Assembly: GCF_014197265.1 (NCBI RefSeq)
Contig: NZ_JACIFH010000001.1
Location: 1,054,001-1,118,000, forward strand
Direction of reading: 5' to 3'
DNA from: Microbacterium invictum
Lineage (GTDB): Bacteria; Actinomycetota; Actinomycetes; Actinomycetales; Microbacteriaceae
DNA: 64,000 nucleotides
Positions within the stretch are counted from its first letter, which is position 1. Every line of letters begins with the position of its first letter. A program made the translations under genes and the position numbers. This document shows, piece by piece, positions 1 through 10,400 of this stretch. The notes under the pieces are model-generated. The model was not told the DNA's origin. It ran no database searches and saw nothing but the letters and a program-made list of their open reading frames with translations.

Positions 1-341
1 GCTTCGCCGTCACCACGCACGGCGGCCGCACGCTGACCGCGCTCGACGCCCTCGCCTGGGCGCGTGAGGCCATCGAGCGTGGCGCCGGCGAGCTGCTGGT
101 CAACTCGATCGACGCCGACGGGACCAAGGACGGCTTCGACCTCGAACTGGTCGGCCTCATGCGCGAGGTCTCGAGCGTCCCGGTGATCGCCTCCGGCGGT
201 GCCGGTGCGGCCGAGCACTTCGCCCCGGCCGTGCGCGCGGGTGCCGACGCCGTGCTCGCGGCATCCGTCTTCCACTCCGGTCAGCTCACCATCGGCGACG
301 TCAAGCAGTCGCTCTCCGACGACGGAATCGAGGTGCGATGA
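1..341 (+). CDS. hisF: Imidazole glycerol phosphate synthase subunit HisF (3' part)
   Basis: Cyclase subunit of imidazole glycerol phosphate synthase. It uses ammonia from HisH to convert PRFAR into imidazole glycerol phosphate and AICAR in histidine synthesis. Only the last 112 residues are here; the gene enters from before the window and is read from base 3. The reading frame shows the C-terminal half of a TIM barrel: THGGR, then [14 protein letters not shown], which carries the active-site Asp of the family, then [13 protein letters not shown] and [14 protein letters not shown], the phosphate-binding barrel strands. The TGA stop overlaps the hisI ATG by 4 bp, so the two are translationally coupled in one his operon. 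Confidence 0.97.
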   Translation, partial: FAVTTHGGRTLTALDALAWAREAIERGAGELLVNSIDADGTKDGFDLELVGLMREVSSVPVIASGGAGAAEHFAPAVRAGADAVLAASVFHSGQLTIGDVKQSLSDDGIEVR

Positions 342-688
342 CCACCGACGTGAGTGCCGACCGCGTACGGTTCGACGATGCCGGCCTCGTGCCCGCCATC
401 ATCCAGCAGCACGACACCGGCGAGGTGCTGATGCTCGGGTGGATGGATGCCGAGGCGCTGCGCCGCACGCTCACCGAGGGCCGCGTGACGTTCTGGTCGC
501 GGTCGCGGCAGGAGTACTGGCGCAAGGGCGACACCTCGGGCCACGCCCAGTACGTCAAGGGCGCCCGCCTGGACTGCGACGGCGACACGCTGCTGATCAC
601 CGTCGAGCAGGTGGGTGCGGCGTGCCACACCGGCGACCGCACCTGCTTCGACGCCGACGACCTCGACCCCGTCGTGGGAGCACCGTGA
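338..688 (+). CDS. hisI: Phosphoribosyl-AMP cyclohydrolase
   Basis: Third step of histidine biosynthesis: hydrolytic opening of the adenine ring of phosphoribosyl-AMP, zinc- and magnesium-dependent, cytosolic. The 116-residue length fits the stand-alone cyclohydrolase without a fused HisE domain. The segment [15 protein letters not shown] carries the Asp triad for Mg binding. [12 protein letters not shown] and the first Cys of the DCDGD motif supply the zinc cysteines. The [13 protein letters not shown] block is also typical. The start is the ATG inside the hisF stop (ATGA). Its own stop is overlapped by the GTG of the next gene (GTGA), so the start of that unrelated secreted protein is coupled to the his operon. 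Confidence 0.97.
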   Translation: MTTDVSADRVRFDDAGLVPAIIQQHDTGEVLMLGWMDAEALRRTLTEGRVTFWSRSRQEYWRKGDTSGHAQYVKGARLDCDGDTLLITVEQVGAACHTGDRTCFDADDLDPVVGAP

Positions 689-2577
689 CGGGACGGTTCC
701 GCCGCGCCCTCAGCGCGCTCGCGATCATCGCGCTCGTCGCCGGGGGAGCAGTCGCGCTCGACATCGCCCCGGCAAGCGCGGCGGCCGGCCAGGTGACGCG
801 GATCGCCGGCGCGGACCGCTACGAGACCTCCGCTGCCATCAGCGCGGCCACGTTCGCGGCCGGTGCGCCCGTCGCCTACATCGCCAGCGGCGCACTGTTC
901 CCCGACGCGCTCAGCGGCTCGGCCGCGGCGGCCGCAGGGGGCGGCCCTGTGCTGCTGACCACGCCGACGGCGCTGCCGAAGGCGATCGGTGACGAACTGC
1001 GGCGACTGAAGCCGAAGCGCATCGTCGTGCTCGGCGGCGAGGGCGCGATCTCCGCCACCGTCGCGGAGGACCTGGCGGGCTACACCGGCGGTAGCGTCGA
1101 GCGTCGTTCCGGCGCAGACCGCTACGAGACCTCCGCCGCCACCAGCGCGGCGACGTTCGCCGCCGGCGTGCCCGTCGTCTTCCTCGCCAGCGGTGTGGAG
1201 TTCCCCGACGCGCTCAGCGGTGCGGCGCTGGCCGCCCGGCTCGGCGGCCCGGTCCTGCTGACCACCCCCGGCGCCGTCCCCGGCTCCATCGAGGCCGAAC
1301 TGAAGCGCCTGAAACCCACACGGCTCGTCGTGCTCGGCGGCACCGGTGCCGTGTCGAAGGCGGTGGCGGATGCCGCATCGCGCGCGACCGGACGTTCGGC
1401 CGAGCGCATCGGCGGCGCCGACCGCTACGCCACCTCGGCCGCGATCGCGCAGGAGTTCCCCACCGGCGCGCCGGTGGCCTACCTCGCCAGCGGCACCGTG
1501 TTCGCCGATGCGCTGTCGGGTGCCGCGGCCGCGGCGGGCGCCCCGCTGCTGCTGACGCAGCCCACCGTCCTCTCGCCTGCGACCGGCGTGGCGCTGACGC
1601 GGCTGGCGCCCGCGAAGGCGGTGGTGCTCGGCGGCACCGGCGCGGTCGCGCAGGCGGTGTCGACGCTCGTCCAGGACTTCGGCGTGGCACACGCCCGGGC
1701 ATCGGGGGACCGCGTGACCGCGACGACCGAGCTGAAGGCCGGTTCCTGCCTCGCGTCGAACAACGGCACGGTCGGGCTGTGCGTGACCGCCAACGGGACC
1801 ATCACCGTCGACCGGAACGGCAGCGTGCTGTGGAGTTCGGGCACGACGGCATCCGACGCCGCCACCCTCCGCATCCGCGCCGACGGCAACCTCGCGCTGT
1901 TCGGCACGGGCGGCCAGATCCGCTGGCAGGCCAGCACGACCGGCACAGCGGCCACCCGGCTCGTCGTCGCGAACGACGGCGAAGTCAGCCTGCAGACCGG
2001 CAGCGGCGCCATCCGCTGGGCGACGATGACCGGACCCGACGCGCCGACCTGGGGCCTGCCCTTCGCGGCCGGCGAGCGCTGGTCGGCCGGCGCCCCGCAC
2101 ACCTCCCTCGGCACGAACCAGGGCGCCCGCGGCTCCCTCGACTTCGGCCCCTCCCGCACGATCCCCGCATCGAGCAAGAAGGTCTACACGATCGCCGAGG
2201 GCACCGTCTATCGCTTCAACTGCGGTGGCGGCAAGGGCTACCTCGGCGTGAACCACACCGGCGGCTGGCAGTCGACGTACTACCACTTGAAGAACGAGCA
2301 GACCGCACGGATCGGCAAGAAGGTTCCCGCCGGAACCTACCTGGGCGATGTCGCCCAGGCACTCCCGTGCGGCGGTGGGTCGAGCTTCGAGCACGTCCAC
2401 GTGACCATCCGTCGCGACGGGCAGCCCGTCTCGGTGGAGGGCATGACCTTCGGCGGATTCACCGTGCGCAGCGCGGGCAAGGACTTCTCCGGCACGTGGC
2501 GCGACGCGTCCGGTCGCACGGTACTGACCCCGAGCGGCGGGGCGGCGTGCTGCCTGACCGCGCCCGGTGCGAAATGA
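685..2577 (+). CDS. Secreted cell-wall-binding protein: three CWB2 repeats, lectin-like module, M23-type peptidase domain
   Basis: Predicted exported 630-residue protein. GTG start 685 overlaps the hisI stop. It opens with RR, a hydrophobic stretch (residues 8-25) and a signal-peptidase-like site near APASAAA-GQ. Three CWB2 repeats follow at about residues 37-129, 130-222 and 223-310, each with an (A/G)GADRY.TS motif, SG..FPDALSG and a VVLGG..A. strand; this family anchors proteins to cell-wall polymers. About residues 340-440 look like a bulb-type (mannose-binding) lectin module ([19 protein letters not shown]). From about 454 comes an M23-like domain with STYYHL and a FEHVHV (HxH) motif. 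The first metal His is not in the usual HxGxD; instead His of GAPHTS lies 14 residues before the Asp of GSLDF, as in LasA-type M23A enzymes. It may be a peptidoglycan hydrolase or an inactive binder. It occupies the usual trpE position. Confidence 0.85.
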   Translation: MTGRFRRALSALAIIALVAGGAVALDIAPASAAAGQVTRIAGADRYETSAAISAATFAAGAPVAYIASGALFPDALSGSAAAAAGGGPVLLTTPTALPKAIGDELRRLKPKRIVVLGGEGAISATVAEDLAGYTGGSVERRSGADRYETSAATSAATFAAGVPVVFLASGVEFPDALSGAALAARLGGPVLLTTPGAVPGSIEAELKRLKPTRLVVLGGTGAVSKAVADAASRATGRSAERIGGADRYATSAAIAQEFPTGAPVAYLASGTVFADALSGAAAAAGAPLLLTQPTVLSPATGVALTRLAPAKAVVLGGTGAVAQAVSTLVQDFGVAHARASGDRVTATTELKAGSCLASNNGTVGLCVTANGTITVDRNGSVLWSSGTTASDAATLRIRADGNLALFGTGGQIRWQASTTGTAATRLVVANDGEVSLQTGSGAIRWATMTGPDAPTWGLPFAAGERWSAGAPHTSLGTNQGARGSLDFGPSRTIPASSKKVYTIAEGTVYRFNCGGGKGYLGVNHTGGWQSTYYHLKNEQTARIGKKVPAGTYLGDVAQALPCGGGSSFEHVHVTIRRDGQPVSVEGMTFGGFTVRSAGKDFSGTWRDASGRTVLTPSGGAACCLTAPGAK

Positions 2578-2592
2578 CAGGGGAGCAGTGAC

Positions 2593-3219
2593 ATGGCATC
2601 CGCTCTGGTGACCCGCGCCCGCATGATCGCGGTGACGATCATCCTCGCCGCGGCAGCGGTCACCCTCATCGGCTCGACGCAGACCTGGCTGGACGTGACC
2701 CTGCGCGAAGGCACCCACCCGGTCCTGGCCGTCGACGGTGCCACCGCGCTCCCGCTGCTCGCACCGCTCAGTCTCGCTGCCCTGGCCCTCGCCCTCGCGC
2801 TCACCATCGTCGGGCGCGTGCTGCGCTGGCTCTTCGGTGCGCTGGCCGTGGGCATCGGCGTCGTCCTGGCCGTCGGGTCGGCCCAGATCGTCGCGGATGC
2901 GCCTGTGACCGCCTTTGCCACCGTGGTCACCGAGGCCACCGGTCTCAGCGGCACCGAGACCGTGCGCGGCCTCGTCTCGACCGTGACGACGACGCCGTGG
3001 CCGGCGGTGACCGTCGTGACGGCGGCGATCATCGCGCTCGGCGGCGTGTTCACCCTCATGACGGCGCACACGTGGGGACGATCGGGTCGCCGGTTCCGGA
3101 CAGACGCCGCGACCACCGTCGAGGGCACCGCGGCACCGGCCGGCCGCGCCGGCTCGCGCCCGCACGACGCAATCGACTCGTGGGACGATCTCAGCCGGGG
3201 CGAGGATCCCACCGCATGA
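2593..3219 (+). CDS. Trp-biosynthesis-associated membrane protein (TIGR02234 family)
   Basis: 208-residue membrane protein of the family found between trpE and trpC in actinobacterial trp operons; its biochemical role is not established. Four hydrophobic segments are visible at about residues 8-26, 46-68, 73-95 and 130-155. A short polar loop after the first helix contains STQTWLDVTL, the family signature (TW.W/D motif). The C-terminal 50 residues are polar and charged (Arg, Asp). ATG 2593 is preceded by AGGGGAGCAG. It lies 15 bp after the cell-wall protein gene, so it is probably co-transcribed with it and the his genes. Confidence 0.85.
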   Translation: MASALVTRARMIAVTIILAAAAVTLIGSTQTWLDVTLREGTHPVLAVDGATALPLLAPLSLAALALALALTIVGRVLRWLFGALAVGIGVVLAVGSAQIVADAPVTAFATVVTEATGLSGTETVRGLVSTVTTTPWPAVTVVTAAIIALGGVFTLMTAHTWGRSGRRFRTDAATTVEGTAAPAGRAGSRPHDAIDSWDDLSRGEDPTA

Positions 3220-3251
3220 CATGGATGCCGGTACCCGGCATCCGCCCCCGC

Positions 3252-3257
3252 TAGACT
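3252..3257 (+). promoter_or_regulatory. Candidate -10 hexamer ahead of the HGxxPAAW-trpCBA-lgt block
   Basis: TAGACT in an 81-bp gap between the Trp-region membrane protein and the next gene. It matches the actinobacterial housekeeping -10 form TAnnnT that recurs before many genes here. The start codon is 43 nt further on and has a clear ribosome binding site, so this would be a leadered transcript. No convincing -35 is visible. It suggests that trpC, trpB and trpA can be transcribed apart from the his genes. Confidence 0.4.
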
Positions 3258-3300
3258 GGCCCGAGCGGGCATCGTCCGCACCGGCACGCGAAGGAGAACA

Positions 3301-3531
3301 ATGAGCGACCACATCGGCGACCCTGGCCACGGACACTCCCCGGCAGCCTGGACGGCCGTCGTGATCATGCTCGTCGCAGTGACCTTCGGCACGCTGTTCT
3401 TCTTCCTCGAGATGCCCGTTCTGGTGTGGGCCTCGGCCGCCCTGCTGGTGGTCGGCATCGTCGTGGGCTGGGTGATGGCCCGCGTCGGGTACGGCGTCGG
3501 CGGATCCAAGTACACGCCGAAAGCGCACTGA
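3301..3531 (+). CDS. Small HGxxPAAW-type membrane protein (DUF6704)
   Basis: 76-residue protein with the family signature HGHSPAAW near residues 10-17, then two hydrophobic helices (about 18-38 and 42-60) and a short basic tail. The family occurs next to trpC in Actinobacteria; function unknown. AAGGAG lies 6 nt before the ATG. Its stop is 1 bp from the GTG of trpC, so translation of trpC is probably coupled to this small protein. Confidence 0.85.
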   Translation: MSDHIGDPGHGHSPAAWTAVVIMLVAVTFGTLFFFLEMPVLVWASAALLVVGIVVGWVMARVGYGVGGSKYTPKAH

Positions 3532-3532
3532 C

Positions 3533-4305
3533 GTGCTCGCCGACCTCACGGCCGGCGCGGTGGAGGACGCGGAGCAGCGCAGACTGGCCCAGCCGTTCGA
3601 GGCCGTGGAACGCCGCGCGCTCGCGCAGAAGCCCGCGCTCGACGCCCTCGCGGCGCTCGCCCCCGCCGACCGCGTCAAGATCATCGCCGAGGTCAAACGC
3701 GCGAGCCCCTCGCGCGGCGACCTCGCCGAGATCCCCGACCCTGCGCTGCAGGCCGCCCGGTACGAACAGGGCGGCGCCTCGGCGATCTCCGTACTCACAG
3801 AAGGCCGCAGGTTCAAGGGAACCCTGGCCGACCTCGAAGCCGTCCGCGCCGCCGTGTCATTGCCGGTGCTGCGCAAGGACTTCATCGCCACCGAGTACCA
3901 GGTGCTCGAGGCCCGGGCCGCCGGCGCCGATATCGTGCTGCTCATCGTCGCCGGTCTCGACCAGGCGACGCTCACCTCACTGCACACCCTGGTCCGCGAC
4001 CTCGGCATGACACCACTGGTCGAGACGCATTCGCTCGATGAAGTGCACCGCGCCGCCGACATCGGCGCGCAGCTGATCGGCGTCAACGCCCGCAACCTCT
4101 CGACGTTCGAGCTCGACCGCGACCTGTTCGGCCGGCTGGCCGGGCACCTGCCCGCCGGCGCGGTCAAGATCGCGGAGTCCGCCGTGCTCGCCCCGGCCGA
4201 CGTCGCACATTATCGCGCCGCCGGCGCCGATGTGGTGCTCATCGGCGAAGCCCTGGTGACCAGCGACCCGGTCACCACCCTGCAGTCGTTCTTGGAGGCC
4301 GGATC

Positions 4306-4309
<4 letters not shown>
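3533..4309 (+). CDS. trpC: Indole-3-glycerol phosphate synthase
   Basis: Converts carboxyphenylamino-deoxyribulose phosphate to indole-3-glycerol phosphate in tryptophan synthesis; a cytosolic TIM-barrel enzyme of 258 residues, monofunctional (no fused TrpF). Visible motifs: [14 protein letters not shown] with the catalytic Glu and Lys, [20 protein letters not shown] with the catalytic Lys, [15 protein letters not shown] and the phosphate loop [15 protein letters not shown] start at 3533, 1 bp after the upstream stop. Its stop overlaps the trpB GTG by 4 bp. Confidence 0.97.
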
Positions 4310-5561
<1,252 letters not shown>

Positions 5562-5565
<4 letters not shown>

Positions 5566-6356
5566 GCCGGGTCGCCGCCGCCATCGACGCGGCACGCGAG
5601 GCCGGACGCGGTGCGTTCGTCGGCTACCTGCCGCTCGGGTTCCCGGATCTGGCCACGAGCATCGAGGCGGCCGTCACCCTCGCGCAGAACGGCGCGGATG
5701 TCATCGAGCTCGGCCCGCCGTATTCCGATCCGGTCATGGACGGCACCGTCATCCAGGAGGCCACCCAGGCCGCCCTCGCCGGCGGCTTCCGGCTGCGCGA
5801 CACGTTCACCGCAGTGCGCGAGATCACGTCACGGGTCGACGTGCCCGTGGTCATCATGACCTACTGGAATCCCGTCCTGCAGTACGGCGTCGACCGATAC
5901 GCCGATGATCTGCTCGCCGCCGGGGGAGCCGGGCTCATCACCCCCGACATCACCCCCGACGCCGCCGAGGAATGGATCGCCGCCTCGCAGCGCACCGGGC
6001 TGGATCGCATCTTCCTGGCCGCGCCCACGTCGTCCGATGAGCGCCTGGAGCTGATCGCACGGCAGTCGACGGGCTTCGTCTACACCGTCTCCACGATGGG
6101 GATCACCGGCGAACGCGCGGAGCTGGATGCCGCGGCGCGCGCCCTCGTGGGCCGTCTGCGCACGCACGGGGTGGAGCATGCCTGTGTGGGCATCGGCATC
6201 TCGACGCGTGCCCACGTGGAGGGCGTCCTGGACTACGCCGACGGCGCGATCGTCGGCACGGCACTGGTCCGGGCACTCCGCGACGGCGGTCTCGAGCAGC
6301 TCGCGGCGACCACCCGTGCGCTCACCGGGTCACCGGCATCGGCACCGGGGAACTAG
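5562..6356 (+). CDS. trpA: Tryptophan synthase alpha chain
   Basis: Cleaves indole-3-glycerol phosphate to indole and glyceraldehyde phosphate and channels indole to TrpB. 264 residues. Catalytic Glu is in [11 protein letters not shown] and catalytic Asp in [22 protein letters not shown] and the phosphate-binding GIGIS / [11 protein letters not shown] blocks complete the family pattern. GTG start 5562 overlaps the trpB stop (GTGA). The TAG stop at 6354-6356 is also the first half of the TAGACT -10 hexamer that appears to drive lgt. Confidence 0.97.
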
Positions 6357-6359
6357 ACT
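6354..6359 (+). promoter_or_regulatory. -10 hexamer for a leaderless lgt transcript
   Basis: TAGACT with exactly 7 nt to the lgt GTG at 6367, the spacing expected if transcription begins at the start codon itself. No Shine-Dalgarno sequence lies before lgt. The hexamer reuses the trpA stop codon. Confidence 0.55.
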
Positions 6360-6366
6360 CGCCGTC

Positions 6367-7356
6367 GTGACTTTCTCCGCTCTCCCGGTCATCGCGTCCA
6401 TCCCGAGCCCGCCGATCAGCTCATTCCAGCTCGGCCCGCTGACGATCCACTTCTACGCGCTGTGCATCCTCACCGGCATCGTCGTGGCGACGCTGCTGAC
6501 CAACCACCGCCTGACCAGGCGTGGTGCCGAGCCGTGGGTGGTCATCGACATCGCGCTTCTCGCGGTGCCGCTGGCGATCATCGTCGCGCGGCTCTACCAC
6601 GTGTTCACGCACTTCGACTTCTACTTCGCCGAGGGCCGCGAATGGTGGAACCCGTTCGAGCGGGATGCGATCTGGAACGTGTGGGATGGCGGCATCGCCA
6701 TCTACGGGTCGCTCATCGGCGGCGCGATCGGCGCCTGGCTCGGCTGCAAGTGGACCGGCATCCGGTTCTGGACCTTCGCCGACGCCCTCGCTCCCGGACT
6801 GCTGCTCGCACAGGCCATCGGCCGCTTCGGCAACTGGTTCAATCAGGAGCTGTTCGGCCTTCCGACCGACCTGCCCTGGGGCCTCGAGATCAGCCCCGAC
6901 AACCCCGCCTTCCCGCCGGGACTGGCCGACGACACCCTGTTCCACCCGACCTTCGCCTACGAAGTGATCTGGAACGTGCTGGGCGTGCTGGTGCTGCTGT
7001 GGGCCGGCCGCCGGTTCCGGCTGCAGTGGGGCCGTCTGTTCGGCCTCTACCTGGTCTGGTACAGCGCCGGCCGCGTCGTGTGGGAGTCGATCCGCATCGA
7101 TCCCAGTGACATCATCCTGGGACTGCGCACGAACGTGTGGGCGGCGATCTTCGGAGTCGTGCTCGGACTGGTCATCATGATCGTCCAGAAGCGCCGTCAT
7201 CCCGGCTACGAGCCGTCCCCGTACGTCCCCGGACGGGAGTGGTCGCCCGAAGTCGCTGTACAATCGCAGAACACCGACGACTTCGTGGATGTCAGCGCAC
7301 CCCCCGAGCCCGAAGCAATCGAGACCGCAGCCACAAGCAAAGGCATCTCCGAATAG
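6367..7356 (+). CDS. lgt: Prolipoprotein diacylglyceryl transferase
   Basis: Integral membrane enzyme that transfers diacylglyceryl from phosphatidylglycerol to the lipobox Cys of prolipoproteins, the first step of lipoprotein maturation. 329 residues, about seven hydrophobic segments. Visible: [30 protein letters not shown] and the Lgt signature [13 protein letters not shown]. The last about 55 residues (after KRRHPG) are a polar cytoplasmic tail rich in Glu and Pro, longer than in the E. coli protein but usual in Actinobacteria. GTG 6367 chosen because the conserved N-terminus begins there and the -10 hexamer sits 7 nt upstream. Lnt is also encoded in this window (40664-42226). Confidence 0.96.
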   Translation: MTFSALPVIASIPSPPISSFQLGPLTIHFYALCILTGIVVATLLTNHRLTRRGAEPWVVIDIALLAVPLAIIVARLYHVFTHFDFYFAEGREWWNPFERDAIWNVWDGGIAIYGSLIGGAIGAWLGCKWTGIRFWTFADALAPGLLLAQAIGRFGNWFNQELFGLPTDLPWGLEISPDNPAFPPGLADDTLFHPTFAYEVIWNVLGVLVLLWAGRRFRLQWGRLFGLYLVWYSAGRVVWESIRIDPSDIILGLRTNVWAAIFGVVLGLVIMIVQKRRHPGYEPSPYVPGREWSPEVAVQSQNTDDFVDVSAPPEPEAIETAATSKGISE

Positions 7357-7412
7357 AACCCCGCAGGGCCGACGACGTCCCCGTTGCACGTAACACCAAG
7401 AGGACGGTACGC

Positions 7413-10400
7413 ATGGCCTCGAGCCTCCGTCGAGAAGACGCTGTGACCCGCCTGTCGGGCGCGCCCGCCAAGCAGGGCATGTACAACCCTGCGTTCGAGA
7501 AGGACGCCTGCGGCCTGGCGATGGTCGCCACGCTGCGCGGCACGCCGGGACACGACATCGTGTCGCTGGCGCTCACCGCGCTGCGCAACCTCGAGCACCG
7601 CGGCGCCATCGGCTCGGATGCGGGCACCGGTGACGGCGCCGGCATCCTGACCCAGATGCCGGATGCCTTCTTCCGCGACGTGGTCGGCTTCGACCTGCCT
7701 CCGGTGGGGGAGTACGCCGCGGGCCTGGCATTCCTGCCGCTCGCCGACCAGGCGCGCGCCGCGCTGAAGGCCGCGATCGAGAAGCTCGCCGCTTCCGAGG
7801 GGCTCAGCGTGCTCGGCTGGCGCGCCGTGCCCACCGACGACGCGCACCTGGGCAAGCTCGCCCACGACGCGCGCCCCGCGCTCGAGCAGATGTTCCTGTC
7901 CCGCCCCGCCATCGGTGGCGCTCCGGCGATGTCCGGGATCGAACTCGACCGCCGCACCTACCGGCTCCGCAAGCGCGCCCAACATGAACTGGGCGCGTAT
8001 TTTGTTTCCCTGTCCAGCCGCACGATCGGCTACAAGGGCATGGTCACCACCCTCCAGCTCGAGCCGTTCTACCCCGATCTGCAGGACGAGCGCTTCACGA
8101 GTGAGCTCGCCGTGGTCCACTCGCGCTACTCGACGAACACGTTCCCGTCCTGGCCGCTCGCCCAGCCGCTGCGCATGCTCGCCCACAACGGCGAGATCAA
8201 CACCGTCGGCGGCAACCGCAACTGGATGCGCGCCCGGCAGTCGCAGCTGGAGTCCGAGCTGCTCGGCGACATCCGGCCGCTGATGCCGATCTGCACCGAG
8301 GGCGCCAGCGACTCGGCGTCGTTCGACGAAGTGCTCGAGCTGCTGAACCTCACCGGCCGCAGCCTGCCGCACGCCATCATGATGATGGTTCCCGAGGCGT
8401 ACGAGAAGCAGGCCGACATCTCCCCGAACCTGCGGGCGTTCTACGAGTACCACTCGATGCAGATGGAGCCGTGGGACGGCCCGGCGGCGCTGATCTTCAC
8501 CGACGGCACCGTCGTGGGCGCGACTCTCGACCGCAACGGACTGCGTCCGGGCCGCTGGACCGAGACGACCGACGGCCTGGTCGTCGTCGGCAGCGAGACG
8601 GGCGTCCTCGACTTCGAGCCCGAGCGCATCAAGCGCCGCGGGCGCCTGAGCCCCGGCCGCATGTTCCTGGTCGACACGGCCCAGGGCCGCATCGTCGAGG
8701 ACGACGAGATCAAGCGTGAGCTGGCCGCCATGGAACCGTGGCAGGAGTGGCTGGATGCCGGGAGGGTGCGTCTGCGGGACCTGCCCGAGCGCGAGCACAT
8801 CGTGCACCCGATCGCCTCGATCACGCGGCGTCAGCGCACGTTCGGCTACACCGAGGAAGAGGTCCGCATCCTCCTGACCCCGATGGGCCAGAACGGGGCC
8901 GAGCCGCTGGGGGCGATGGGATCGGACACCCCGGTCGCCGTGCTCAGCGAGCGGCCGCGCCTGCTGTTCGACTACTTCACGCAGCAGTTCGCGCAGGTCA
9001 CCAACCCGCCGCTGGACTCCATCCGCGAAGAGGTCGTCACCTCGCTCGGACTGGGCCTCGGTCCCGAGCGCAACCTGCTGTCGTGGGGGCCCGAGCACGC
9101 CCGTTCGATCACCCTGGACTTCCCGGTGATCGACAACGACGAGCTGGCCAAGCTTCAGAACATCGACAAGGCACTGCCCGGCCGGCGCTCGGTCATCATC
9201 CGCGGCCTCTACCACTTCGACCAGGGTCCCGGAGCGCTCGAAGCGCGCCTCGAGGAGATGTACGCCGAGGTCGACGAGGCGATCGAGCAGGGCGCCGAGT
9301 TCCTCATCCTCAGCGACCGCGACTCGAACAAGGACCTCGTCCCGGTGCCGTCGCTGCTCATGGTCTCGGCGATCCACCACCACCTGATCCGGCGCGAGAA
9401 CCGCATGAAGGTGGGCCTCGTCGTCGAGGCGGGTGACGTGCGCGAAGTGCACCACGTCGCCACGCTGATCGGCTACGGCGCATCCGCGGTGAACCCCTAT
9501 CTGGCCATGGAGACGGTGGAGTACCTCGTCCGCGCCGGGTTCATCACCGGCGTCACCCCCGAGCGGGCCGTCAAGAACCTCATCTACGCCCTGGGCAAGG
9601 GCGTGCTGAAGATCATGTCGAAGATGGGCATCTCGACGGTCTCGTCCTATGCGGGCGCCCAGGTGTTCGAGGCCATCGGCCTGTCGCAGGGGTTCGTCGA
9701 CCGCTATTTCACCGGCACCGAGACCAAGCTCGGCGGCATCGGCATCCAGCAGGTCGCCGACGAGAATCAGGCACGGCACGACTTCGCCTATCCCGAGGAT
9801 GCCGCGGCGCGCGCGCACGAGCGGCTGTGGACCGGCGGGGAGTACCAGTGGCGTCGTGACGGCGCCCCGCACCTGTTCAACCCCGACACCGTCTTCCGGC
9901 TGCAGCACTCCACTCGCACCCGGCGCTACGACATCTTCCGCGAGTACACCTCGCTCGTCGACGACCAGGCCACGCAGCTGAAGACCCTGCGCGGGCTGTT
10001 CGAGCTGCGCACCGGTCACCGTGAGCCGGTGCCGATCGACGAGGTCGAACCGGTCTCGTCGATCGTCAAGCGCTTCTCGACCGGCGCGATGAGCTATGGG
10101 TCGATCTCGAAGGAGGCGCACGAGACGCTCGCGATCGCGATGAACCGCCTCGGCGCGAAGTCGAACACCGGCGAGGGCGGCGAAGACGTCGAACGTCTCC
10201 TCGACCCCGACCGGCGCAGTGCGATCAAGCAGGTGGCATCGGGCCGATTCGGCGTCACGAGCATGTACCTGACGCACGCAGACGACATCCAGATCAAGCT
10301 CGCGCAGGGCGCCAAGCCCGGCGAGGGCGGTCAGCTGCCGCCGGCGAAGGTCTACCCGTGGATCGCGCGGACGCGCGGCGGAACGCCCGGCGTCGGGCTC

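Noticed and set aside
3220..3300. trp leader or attenuator
   Set aside because: No short leader peptide with adjacent Trp codons and no alternative hairpins; only a -10 and a ribosome binding site are visible.
301..4167. 1288-residue open frame on the minus strand
   Set aside because: It is antisense to hisI, the cell-wall protein, the Trp-region genes and trpC. Composition is dominated by Arg, Gly, Ala and Pro without domains; it exists because GC-rich codons rarely form stops on the other strand.
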